This document shows positions 8,237-16,702 of a DNA stretch of 19,003 nucleotides, in pieces. Each line of letters begins with the position of its first letter. Position 1 is the stretch's first letter. Source of the stretch: JAPHTQ01 sp050287105 (lineage in GTDB: Bacteria > Pseudomonadota > Gammaproteobacteria > Thiohalomonadales > Thiohalomonadaceae); NCBI GenBank assembly GCA_050287105.1, contig JBNKBG010000050.1:1-19003 (forward strand), given 5' to 3'. The translations under genes and the position numbers were made by a program. The notes beneath the pieces are model-generated. The model was not told the DNA's origin and did no database searches. It saw only the letters and a program-made list of their open reading frames with translations.

Positions 8237-8749
8237 ATGACGGTTATCATGCGCAACATGGACCGCGTACTTCTCTGTAATGAAATCGATGCCGACGCAC
8301 TGGCGGAGCTGCTCGCCCGCTTTGGTATGACGCTGGAGTGGGTGGCCGATGGCGAGCCGATCCCCGGAAGCTGGTTTGGCGATCCGGAAGCGGGGATCAT
8401 CGCCCGGCGCGTGCTGGTGCGAGGCGATACCCCGGTCCACTCGGCACTGCATGAAAGCTGCCACCTGATCTGCATGGATCAGCAGCGACGCGCCAAACTG
8501 CATACCGATGCGGGAGGAGATTACGACGAAGAGAACGCCGTCAACTATATGGAAATCACTCTCGCCGACTACCTCCCCGGTTTCGGTCGCGAGCGTCTGC
8601 TGCAGGACATGGATCGCTGGGGCTACACCTTTCGCCTTGGCTCCGCCCGTGCATGGTTCGAGCAGGATGCCGAAGATGCCCACCAATGGTTACTCCAGCA
8701 TGGTCTGCTCACTGCCAACGGAGAACCCACCTGGAAACTGCGTCGTTAA
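8237..8749 (+). CDS. Small unrecognised protein with an HExxH motif (putative zinc-peptidase-like)
   Basis: The 170-residue product carries HESCH at residues 72-76, which fits the HExxH zinc-binding and catalytic motif of metallopeptidases. An acidic stretch follows about 20 residues later (DYDEEN, 95-100, then YMEI near 104-107) and could supply a third ligand. Before the motif lies a segment reading PGSWFGDPEAGIIARRVLVRGDTPVHSAL. No signal peptide or membrane segment is visible, so it should be cytosolic. I cannot assign it to a named family and proteolytic activity is unproven. The start is uncertain: ATGs at 8237, 8249 and 8258 are all in frame and none has a Shine-Dalgarno. The full open extent from 8237 is given, and 8258 (163 residues) is a good alternative. 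It follows the CheW-LysM gene by 11 bases and is probably cotranscribed. Confidence 0.75.
   Translation: MTVIMRNMDRVLLCNEIDADALAELLARFGMTLEWVADGEPIPGSWFGDPEAGIIARRVLVRGDTPVHSALHESCHLICMDQQRRAKLHTDAGGDYDEENAVNYMEITLADYLPGFGRERLLQDMDRWGYTFRLGSARAWFEQDAEDAHQWLLQHGLLTANGEPTWKLRR
8245..8250 (+). promoter_or_regulatory. Candidate -10 element (TATCAT) inside the start region of the HExxH gene
   Basis: TATCAT matches 5 of 6 positions of the -10 consensus, with a poor CTGATC 17 bases upstream. It ends exactly 7 bases before the in-frame ATG at 8258, the same spacing as at the preceding gene. If used, transcription would begin at that ATG and exclude the upstream ATG at 8237. Weak evidence taken alone. 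Confidence 0.25.
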
Positions 8750-8809
8750 ATCATCCCTCCTACCAAGTTGAATAAGCCCAACCCGGTGACTAAGCTCAAA
8801 CGTACACGA

Positions 8810-8827
8810 CCCGCCACCATCGGCGGG
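8810..8827 (+). other. GC-rich hairpin in the leader of the ComFB gene
   Basis: CCCGCC (8810-8815) can pair perfectly with GGCGGG (8822-8827) around a 6-base loop. It lies 12 bases before the GGAG Shine-Dalgarno of the ComFB gene. No T-tract follows, so it is not a standard intrinsic terminator. It may be incidental, or may damp read-through or translation. Confidence 0.3.
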
Positions 8828-8848
8828 ATTGCTGCCACCGGAGCACCC

Positions 8849-9124
8849 ATGAACTTCGAGTCCATTCACAATTACTACGAAACCCTGGTGACCGAATACA
8901 TCATGAACACCCTCGCCAAAGAAGAGGGTATGGATCAGGACTTCCTCGAAGATGTTGCCTGCCTGGCACTGAATCAACTACCCGCTCGCTATGTGCGCCA
9001 CGATGTGGACATGGCCTTTTTTCTCACCACCCGGGAACGAGAAAGAATGCAGAGTCACATTATTGAGGCGGTACTGGATGCCAGCCGCAAGGTACGCGAA
9101 ACCCGGCATCGGGAAAAAAGTTAA
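8849..9124 (+). CDS. ComFB-family protein
   Basis: The ATG at 8849 has a GGAG Shine-Dalgarno 5 bases upstream and yields 91 residues. An 81-base in-frame upstream extension would need a TTG start with no Shine-Dalgarno, so I reject it. The sequence fits the late-competence ComFB family: NYYETLVTEYI (8-18), DFLEDVACLALNQLPARYV (31-49, the hallmark LNxLPxxY stretch), then DMAFFLTTRERERM (54-67). The Bacillus name comes from the comF operon, where this protein has no settled role. From memory, cyanobacterial ComFB proteins have been reported to bind cyclic dinucleotides. It follows the HExxH gene by 99 bases and precedes pgl by 35. The family call is good; the role is open, with a cyclic-dinucleotide effector as the most interesting option. 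Confidence 0.85.
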   Translation: MNFESIHNYYETLVTEYIMNTLAKEEGMDQDFLEDVACLALNQLPARYVRHDVDMAFFLTTRERERMQSHIIEAVLDASRKVRETRHREKS

Positions 9125-9159
9125 GCTCACACCGATGCCGGTGCAAAGGAGTCGCAGCA

Positions 9160-9915
9160 ATGGCCGCACAGCTTCACGTATTTCAAAAACCTGAAACGCT
9201 CTTCCAGCATTGCGCCAGAGATATCCTGCGACTGATGGAAGAGGTGTTGCGTGAACAGGATTACTTCTATTTTGCACTGGCCGGTGGAGAAACCCCACGC
9301 TCGCTGTTTCGCGAATTAAGCCTGCATAGTATTGAGACGTTCCCTCTGTGGAAACGAGTACGCTTCTATTTCGGTGATGAACGCAGCGTTCCACGCGACC
9401 ATGCAGAGAGCAATTTTCGCATGGCGAATGAAGCCCTGTTTCAACCTCTCGGTATCAGCAGGTCATCCATTCATCGCATACGCGGCGAACTGAGCAACGA
9501 AAAGGCGGTGCAACACTACCGCGAAATGCTGCAAAAGGTACCGCAGGAAAACGGCTTTCCCCGTTTTGATCTGGTGCTCCTGGGTATAGGCGCGGATGGA
9601 CATATCGCCTCTCTATTTCCCGACACCCCACTACTCAGGGAAGAAAAACAGCATATGGGTGCCTGTTTTGTCGAACGCCTCGATTGCTGGCGCTACAGCC
9701 TGACCCTGCCGGTGTTGAATAATGCCCGCCACATCATGCTCCTGGTCAGCGGCATCAAGAAGGCCGATGTGGTACGTCATGTCCTGCATGGTGCCGGTGA
9801 AGCGCAACCGTTACCGGTCGAGCAACTCAGCCACGACAAGGTGGAATGGTATCTGGACGCCGATGCGGCCAGTTTCATCGATGCGAGGTATGAGGACGCA
9901 GTAGGTAATGAATGA
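9160..9915 (+). CDS. pgl: 6-phosphogluconolactonase (DevB type)
   Basis: This cytosolic enzyme hydrolyses 6-phospho-D-glucono-1,5-lactone to 6-phosphogluconate, the second step of the oxidative pentose phosphate and Entner-Doudoroff routes. The 251-residue product has the family motifs in order: FALAGGETPRSLF (38-50), RFYFGDERSVP (68-78) with SNFRMANEALF after it, and the signature LVLLGIGADGHIASLFP (138-154). A strong AAGGAG lies 8 bases upstream of the ATG. Its last 8 bases overlap the start of glk in another frame, so the two are translationally coupled. No zwf (glucose-6-phosphate dehydrogenase) gene is in view. Confidence 0.96.
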   Translation: MAAQLHVFQKPETLFQHCARDILRLMEEVLREQDYFYFALAGGETPRSLFRELSLHSIETFPLWKRVRFYFGDERSVPRDHAESNFRMANEALFQPLGISRSSIHRIRGELSNEKAVQHYREMLQKVPQENGFPRFDLVLLGIGADGHIASLFPDTPLLREEKQHMGACFVERLDCWRYSLTLPVLNNARHIMLLVSGIKKADVVRHVLHGAGEAQPLPVEQLSHDKVEWYLDADAASFIDARYEDAVGNE

Positions 9916-10915
9916 CAGTACATCGCCACAAAGGTTGATCCTCGCCGCCGATGTCGGTGGCAGCAAAACCCTGCTTCAGCTCTACCAGATCGATTCACAG
10001 GGTGTACGTCATGAGCGTGCGCAGCAACTCCTGCGCAGCAGCGATTTTGCCTCGCTGGAGGAGTTAACGACACAATTCATCAGTGAGAGCGGTGCGGGAA
10101 CACCAGATAGTGCCTGTTTTGCCGTGGCAGGTCCGGTACATCAGCACAACGCGCGACAAACCGCACGCCTCACCAACCTACCCTGGCAATTGGACAGCAT
10201 TCAATTGGCGGAAGCACTGGGGATCGAAAAACTCACCCTGCTGAATGACTTTGAGGCCATCGGCTACAGTTTGCATGAACTGACCAGCGCTGATCTTGAA
10301 CCACTGCATCAGGCGCAGGAGAGTGAGCACGGCGCCCGACTCATTCTTGGCGCAGGAACCGGGCTTGGCGTCTCCCTGCTCTTTCCGCACCCGGGCAGTT
10401 ATGTCAGTCGTCCCTCTGAAGGTGGACACCTCGCCTTTGCACCCCGCGATGAAACCGAACAGGCACTGTTACAGTTTTTGCTGCAACAGCATCCCCGCGT
10501 CTCCTATGAACGACTTCTCTCTGGCCCCGGACTGGTGAATATCTATCGTTTCCTGTTGCAACGCGACGATGTGCGTGACGATCATCTGTTGCAGGCAGAC
10601 GATCCTGCTGCCGCCATCGGCAAGCAGGGACTCAATGATAACGATGAAACCGCTGCCGAAGCGGTCTCTCTGTTCTGCCGCATCCTCGGCGCCTTCAGTG
10701 GCGATCTGGCGCTTGCGACCCTGCCCAAAGGCGGCGTCTATATCGCCGGCGGCATCGCACCGAAACTGCTACCGCGACTGCACGATGGTGGTTTTCTCGA
10801 GGCCTATTCCGATAAGGGGCGAATGCGGGAACTCGTACGCAGCTTTCCGGTCAAGGTGATTACCAATCTCCGTAGCGGACTGCTCGGTGCAGCCGCCTGT
10901 GCGGCAAAGCTGTAA
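9908..10915 (+). CDS. glk: Glucokinase (bacterial Glk family)
   Basis: Glucokinase phosphorylates glucose with ATP to give glucose 6-phosphate. The 335 residues show the phosphate-binding ADVGGSKT at 14-21, the TNLPWQLD sugar-site region at 89-96, the catalytic-base motif LLNDFEAIGYSL at 111-122 (D114), the adenosine-binding LGAGTGLGVSLLF at 147-159, SEGGHLAFAPRD at 170-181, and GGVYIAGGIAPKLLPRL at 275-291. These fit the E. coli-type Glk (Pfam Glucokinase) rather than the ROK family, as no ROK cysteine-rich motif is seen. It overlaps pgl by 8 bases. Together they suggest glucose entering through 6-phosphogluconate, though the other pathway genes are outside this window. apaG starts 9 bases after its stop. 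Confidence 0.95.
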   Translation: MNDSTSPQRLILAADVGGSKTLLQLYQIDSQGVRHERAQQLLRSSDFASLEELTTQFISESGAGTPDSACFAVAGPVHQHNARQTARLTNLPWQLDSIQLAEALGIEKLTLLNDFEAIGYSLHELTSADLEPLHQAQESEHGARLILGAGTGLGVSLLFPHPGSYVSRPSEGGHLAFAPRDETEQALLQFLLQQHPRVSYERLLSGPGLVNIYRFLLQRDDVRDDHLLQADDPAAAIGKQGLNDNDETAAEAVSLFCRILGAFSGDLALATLPKGGVYIAGGIAPKLLPRLHDGGFLEAYSDKGRMRELVRSFPVKVITNLRSGLLGAAACAAKL

Positions 10916-10924
10916 AGGAACAGG

Positions 10925-11305
10925 ATGATGCAACAACCCAAGACCATCGACATTGAGGTAGAGACACACTACCTTGAGGAGCAATCGATCCCGGATCAGG
11001 ACCGCTACGTCTTCACCTATACCATCACTATCAGCAACAGCGGAAAAGTGCCGGCCAAACTGCTCCGTCGCCACTGGATCATCACCGACAGTGAAGGCAA
11101 CACCCAGGAGGTTCGCGGCGAAGGGGTCGTGGGCGAACAGCCAGACATCGCACCGGGCGATCGCTACCGCTACACCAGCGGCACCATTCTGGAGACGCCG
11201 GTGGGCACAATGCAGGGAAGCTACACCATGCGCAGCGATGATGGCCTGGAATTCGATGCCGATATTCCGGTCTTTACCCTGGCCATTCCGCACATTCTTC
11301 ACTAG
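10925..11305 (+). CDS. apaG: ApaG protein
   Basis: ApaG is a small beta-sandwich (fibronectin type III-like) protein usually found beside apaH; its biochemical role is poorly defined. The 126 residues contain the conserved RRHWIITDSEGNTQEVRGEGVVGEQP stretch in two parts: RRHWIITD (48-55) and the glycine motif GEGVVG (65-70). They then continue GDRYRYTSGTILETPVGTMQGSY and FTLAIPHILH at the end. An AAAGGA Shine-Dalgarno lies just upstream of two adjacent ATGs (10925 and 10928), and either could be used. The 9-base gap to glk places it in the pgl-glk transcription unit, which is unusual because apaG normally follows rsmA directly. Confidence 0.95.
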   Translation: MMQQPKTIDIEVETHYLEEQSIPDQDRYVFTYTITISNSGKVPAKLLRRHWIITDSEGNTQEVRGEGVVGEQPDIAPGDRYRYTSGTILETPVGTMQGSYTMRSDDGLEFDADIPVFTLAIPHILH

Positions 11306-11342
11306 TAACGAGAAACACGACAACCACTCACACCGATGTTGC

Positions 11343-11351
11343 TGTTAAGAT
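11343..11351 (+). promoter_or_regulatory. Candidate extended -10 promoter (TGT-TAAGAT) for apaH
   Basis: TAAGAT at 11346-11351 matches 4 of 6 consensus positions and has a TGN extension directly upstream, which can substitute for a -35. It lies 29 bases before the apaH ATG. AGATAG (11348-11353) and CTATCT (11368-11373) form a 6-base inverted repeat overlapping this element. Confidence 0.35.
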
Positions 11352-11380
11352 AGCCGCATTTAATCGACTATCTGAATCCC

Positions 11381-12205
11381 ATGGCGACATACGCAATCGG
11401 AGATATTCAGGGTTGCTACGACGAGTTGCAGCAACTCCTGGAACTGATCCGCTTTAACCCAAAAAATGACAAGCTCTGGTTTGCCGGCGATCTGGTCAAC
11501 CGCGGTCCAAAATCACTGGAGACCCTGCGCTTCGTAAAGGGGCTTGGTGACGCGGCAATCACCGTGCTCGGCAACCACGACCTGCACCTGATCGCCCTGT
11601 GGAAAAATCGTCACCGGCACAGCAAATCCAATCGCACCCTCGCCAGCATCTTCAAGGCCAGGGATAGCGACGAACTGCTCGACTGGTTACGCCGGCAGCC
11701 ACTGATGCACTATGACAGGGAGTTTGACGTCGCCCTGGTACACGCCGGGCTACCGCCACAATGGTCTGTCGAGAAATCGCTCTGCCGTGCCGCCGAAGTG
11801 GAGAAGGTGTTGCGCGGCCCCAGACTGCGTGAATTTCTTGGCCACATGTACGGCAACAAACCGACTCGTTGGTCGAAAAAACTGGGCGGCTGGGACCGCC
11901 TACGATTTATCGTCAACTGCTTCACCCGCATGCGCTACTGTTCCCCCAAGGGCGGCCTCGACTTCAAATCCAAGGGCAAACCCGATTTTAAGAGTAAAAG
12001 CACCATCCCCTGGTTCGTTGCACCCAAACGCAAAAGTCGTGAGCAGACCATCATCTTCGGTCACTGGTCGACCCTTGGCCTCTATCAGGAGAACAACGTC
12101 CACGCCATCGACACCGGCTGTCTCTGGGGTGGCAGCCTCACCGCACTTCGCCTGGACGACATGCAGATCTTCTCCCTGCCCTGCAAAGGCCACTCGACTC
12201 CTTAA
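11381..12205 (+). CDS. apaH: Symmetrical diadenosine tetraphosphatase ApaH
   Basis: ApaH hydrolyses Ap4A symmetrically to two ADP; it also removes Np4 caps from RNA in E. coli. The 274-residue protein shows the metallophosphatase motifs at the N-terminus: GDIQGCYDEL (7-16), FAGDLVNRGPKSLETL (34-49) and VLGNHDLHL (62-70), with a later FGHWSTLGL segment giving the distal histidine. The length and the start MATYAIGDIQG agree with the family. It lies 75 bases after apaG, a larger gap than usual, with a candidate promoter between them. No strong Shine-Dalgarno precedes the ATG. Confidence 0.96.
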   Translation: MATYAIGDIQGCYDELQQLLELIRFNPKNDKLWFAGDLVNRGPKSLETLRFVKGLGDAAITVLGNHDLHLIALWKNRHRHSKSNRTLASIFKARDSDELLDWLRRQPLMHYDREFDVALVHAGLPPQWSVEKSLCRAAEVEKVLRGPRLREFLGHMYGNKPTRWSKKLGGWDRLRFIVNCFTRMRYCSPKGGLDFKSKGKPDFKSKSTIPWFVAPKRKSREQTIIFGHWSTLGLYQENNVHAIDTGCLWGGSLTALRLDDMQIFSLPCKGHSTP

Positions 12206-12228
12206 ACAGTCCAGGCTCAACTGAAAGG

Positions 12229-12237
12229 TGGTATCAT
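12229..12237 (+). promoter_or_regulatory. Candidate extended -10 promoter (TGG-TATCAT) for the ABC-F gene
   Basis: TATCAT (12232-12237) matches 5 of 6 consensus positions and has the TGN extension directly upstream. It lies in the 101-base gap after apaH and would give a leader of about 60 bases that is pyrimidine-rich near its end. No good -35 is present, which is acceptable for an extended -10 promoter. Confidence 0.45.
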
Positions 12238-12306
12238 CGCAGCCCCTTCATGCTCTCTAGAGTGTTTAGTTAACCTTTTTCCTTTGGCCTTTTACCTCGA
12301 CTACTC

Positions 12307-14208
<1,902 letters not shown>

Positions 14209-14272
14209 CCCCACTTCTTCACCCCACGCCGTACATCCCCCGGTCGTAATGAAAAAGAATTACGTAACAAAA

Positions 14273-14300
14273 TTTACAAACTAGCCAAATTCACTATAAA
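14273..14300 (+). promoter_or_regulatory. Sigma-70-type promoter for the GGDEF-EAL gene
   Basis: TTTACA at 14273-14278 (5 of 6 to TTGACA) and TATAAA at 14295-14300 (5 of 6 to TATAAT) are separated by 16 bases, inside a clearly AT-rich patch between two GC-rich genes. Initiation would fall near 14307. This is the most convincing promoter in the window and implies that the gene is transcribed independently of yheS. Confidence 0.6.
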
Positions 14301-14327
14301 GTATGGGTTTTCCAGCACGGCAGATAA

Positions 14328-16439
14328 TTGCCACGGCGCACAGTGAGAAAGGCCCTGAGAAACTACTTGTCGAGTCGCGCACCTACCAAACCTAACAGCG
14401 GCAACTGGGGCATGGTGATCGCGCTGTTCTGGAGCGTGGCGGTCGCTGTCTCGCTGGTCTGGAATATCTTTCTGGTTCGCGACAATGTCATCGCCCAGGC
14501 CTACATCCAGGCAGACGTGGCGATCAACAAGGATATGTCCTACCGCTATCTGGTCTCTTCGGTCGGCGGTCTCTACGTCCCCCAGGATAAGGGCATCACC
14601 CCCAACCCCTACCTGAGCCACCTGCCACGGCGGGATGTCACCACTACAGATGGGCAGCAGCTTACCCTGATCAACTCCTCCTATCTGGTCCGCCTGATCC
14701 ACGATCAGGAGGCGAGTGACCAGCCGAGCCGCCTGCGAGGACACGTCACCAGCCTCCATCCGCTGCGCCAGCAGAATCAGGCCGACGAGTGGGAACGGGC
14801 TTCACTGGAGAAATTCGGCCGTGGTGCGGAGGAGGTCCGCGAACTACTGCAGATCGATGGAGAGCGCTTTCTGCGTCTGATGCGCCCACGCTACGCCGAA
14901 GAGGGCTGCCTCTCCTGCCACAATCGAAGCGAGCAGACCTTCAAACCCGGCGATGTACTGGGTGGCCTGAGTGTGCTGGTGCCGCTGCAGTCGCTGGACC
15001 AACAGGCCTACTACCATCTCACCATTCTCGGCCTTGGCCATGCCAGCTTGTGGCTCTTCGGTATCGGCCTGCTCGGTTACAGCTATCGCCGTATCTCGGT
15101 GCAGGAAGGGCATCTACTCTATAACGTCTACCACGACCAGCTCACTGGCCTGCCCAACCGCGCCTATCTGGAAGAGAAACTGAACCAGGCGATAGAGCAG
15201 GCCCGCAACACCGGATTACATGGCGCGGTACTGCTCTCCGATCTGGACCGCTTCAAGAATATCAACGACTCCCTGGGCCACCCGGTCGGTGACGCCCTGC
15301 TGCAGGAGACCGCTCGACGAATTGTGAACGAGGTGAAAGAGGGAGCCACCGTGGCCCGCCTGGGCGGCGATGAATTCGTCATCCTGCTACCCGATCTGGG
15401 CGGTGACGCCGAGGTGGCCCTGGTCCGCTCCCGTGCAATCGCCAAGCGTATCCAGCGTGCCCTGACCCGCCTCTACAACGTGATGGGCTACGAACTGCAT
15501 ATCACCCCCAGCATCGGCATCGCCATCTTCCCCGAACAGGGCAACAGCGCCGACGAGATCCTGCGCCACACCGATGCCGCCATGTATCAGGCCAAATCAA
15601 ACGGCAGAAACAGTGTTGCCTTCTACCTCCCCAGTCTGCAGATGCAGGCGGACAACCGACTGGAACTGGAAAAAGAGCTGCGCAAGGCGCTGGAGGCGGG
15701 ACAGTTGGAGGTCTACTACCAGCCACAGATTAACCATCTCGGCGAGATAGTGGGTATGGAAGCGCTCACTCGCTGGCCACACCCGCGGCGTGGCATGATC
15801 CCACCGGGAGAGTTCATTCCCGTCGCCGAGGAGAGCGGACAGATCCAGACGCTGGGCAGATGGGTTCTGCAAACCGCTGTACGTCAGGCACAACAGTGGT
15901 TGCGTGACGGTATCTTCCCTGCCCGGGGCACCATTTCCATCAATGTCAGTGCGCACCAGTTCCATCGCCACGAATTCGCGCCATCAATTATCAACGCACT
16001 GGACGAGGCGGGACTGCCCCCCTCCTGTCTCAAACTGGAGATCACCGAGAGCGTGGTCATCGACGACATCACCGGTGCCATCGACAAGATGCGTCAGTTA
16101 CAGGCGATGGGGATTCAATTCTCCCTCGACGACTTCGGTACCGGCTACTCTTCCCTCTCCTACCTACGACAACTGCCATTGAACCAGATGAAGATCGATC
16201 GCAGCTTCGTTAGCGATATCAATAAATCCAACATGAACACCTCCATCGTCGGCACCATCATCGGCATGTCCAAGAGCCTGGGGCTGGAGATCATCGCCGA
16301 AGGGGTGGAGACCGAGGAACAGTTGAAATACCTGTTGGAGAAGGGTTGCCGCGAATACCAGGGGTTCTACTTCCATCCTGCCCTGCCAACCCACGAACTG
16401 GAACAGTTACTCAGGCAGCACGCACGTAAACAGGCCTGA
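14328..16439 (+). CDS. Heme-binding membrane GGDEF-EAL protein (Tll0287-like/DUF3365 sensor)
   Basis: The 703-residue protein should make and/or degrade cyclic di-GMP in response to a periplasmic signal. Membrane segments at about 29-50 and 231-251 flank a periplasmic domain of the Tll0287-like (DUF3365) type, recognisable by VSSVGGLYVP, NPYL and DGQQLTLINSSYLVRLIHD. That domain carries the c-type heme attachment motif CLSCH at 194-198. The GGDEF domain follows (DQLTGLPNR at 270-278, active site RLGGDEF at 344-350); its inhibitory RxxD site is replaced by KEGA (337-340). The EAL domain keeps EAL (478-480), EITES, DDFGTGYSSL, KIDRSF and EGVET, so both domains look catalytically competent. The start is uncertain: TTG at 14328 or GTG at 14343 keeps the N-terminal basic segment, and ATG at 14412 starts at the membrane segment. 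None has a good Shine-Dalgarno. Confidence 0.93.
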   Translation: MPRRTVRKALRNYLSSRAPTKPNSGNWGMVIALFWSVAVAVSLVWNIFLVRDNVIAQAYIQADVAINKDMSYRYLVSSVGGLYVPQDKGITPNPYLSHLPRRDVTTTDGQQLTLINSSYLVRLIHDQEASDQPSRLRGHVTSLHPLRQQNQADEWERASLEKFGRGAEEVRELLQIDGERFLRLMRPRYAEEGCLSCHNRSEQTFKPGDVLGGLSVLVPLQSLDQQAYYHLTILGLGHASLWLFGIGLLGYSYRRISVQEGHLLYNVYHDQLTGLPNRAYLEEKLNQAIEQARNTGLHGAVLLSDLDRFKNINDSLGHPVGDALLQETARRIVNEVKEGATVARLGGDEFVILLPDLGGDAEVALVRSRAIAKRIQRALTRLYNVMGYELHITPSIGIAIFPEQGNSADEILRHTDAAMYQAKSNGRNSVAFYLPSLQMQADNRLELEKELRKALEAGQLEVYYQPQINHLGEIVGMEALTRWPHPRRGMIPPGEFIPVAEESGQIQTLGRWVLQTAVRQAQQWLRDGIFPARGTISINVSAHQFHRHEFAPSIINALDEAGLPPSCLKLEITESVVIDDITGAIDKMRQLQAMGIQFSLDDFGTGYSSLSYLRQLPLNQMKIDRSFVSDINKSNMNTSIVGTIIGMSKSLGLEIIAEGVETEEQLKYLLEKGCREYQGFYFHPALPTHELEQLLRQHARKQA

Positions 16440-16452
16440 CCCAGGGGGCCCG

Positions 16453-16461
16453 TGGTACAAT
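16453..16461 (+). promoter_or_regulatory. Candidate extended -10 promoter (TGG-TACAAT) for slyX-rlmKL
   Basis: TACAAT at 16456-16461 matches 5 of 6 positions of the -10 consensus and has TGG directly upstream, the extended -10 form. It sits in the 53-base gap between the GGDEF-EAL stop and slyX, giving a leader of about 25 bases. No matching -35 is seen. Confidence 0.45.
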
Positions 16462-16492
16462 CGCGCCCTCGACCCCCAACACCGCCAGGCCC

Positions 16493-16696
16493 ATGGAATC
16501 GCGCATCGAAGATCTGGAAATCCGCCTCACCCACATCGAGGCAGAGCAGGAACAGCTGACTCTCACGTTGCTACAGCAGCAGAAGTCCATGGATGCCATG
16601 CAGGCACGGATCGACTACCTCACTTCGCTGCTCAAAAATCTGAGCCCCTCCGCCGTCGCTTCCCGTGAGGAAGAGACGCCACCACCTCATTACTGA
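16493..16696 (+). CDS. slyX: SlyX-family coiled-coil protein
   Basis: The 67-residue protein has the SlyX pattern: MESRIEDLEIRLTHIEAEQEQL, seen as consecutive heptads from residue 1 to about 48, then the conserved MDAMQARIDYLTSLLKNL region, and a proline-rich acidic tail ending PPPHY (the typical family C-terminus). SlyX is a small cytosolic coiled-coil protein of unknown biochemical role; in E. coli it lies near slyD. Here it sits 6 bases upstream of rlmKL and is probably cotranscribed with it. Hydrophobic residues at heptad positions support a helical dimer. Confidence 0.93.
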   Translation: MESRIEDLEIRLTHIEAEQEQLTLTLLQQQKSMDAMQARIDYLTSLLKNLSPSAVASREEETPPPHY

Positions 16697-16702
16697 TCGA
16701 CG

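Noticed and set aside
8810..8827. Intrinsic terminator after the HExxH gene
   Set aside because: The hairpin is strong but no T-run follows on the plus strand; kept only as a leader hairpin.
8768..8848. 27-codon N-terminal extension of the ComFB protein
   Set aside because: It requires a TTG start without Shine-Dalgarno, while ATG 8849 has GGAG at good spacing and gives the usual family length.
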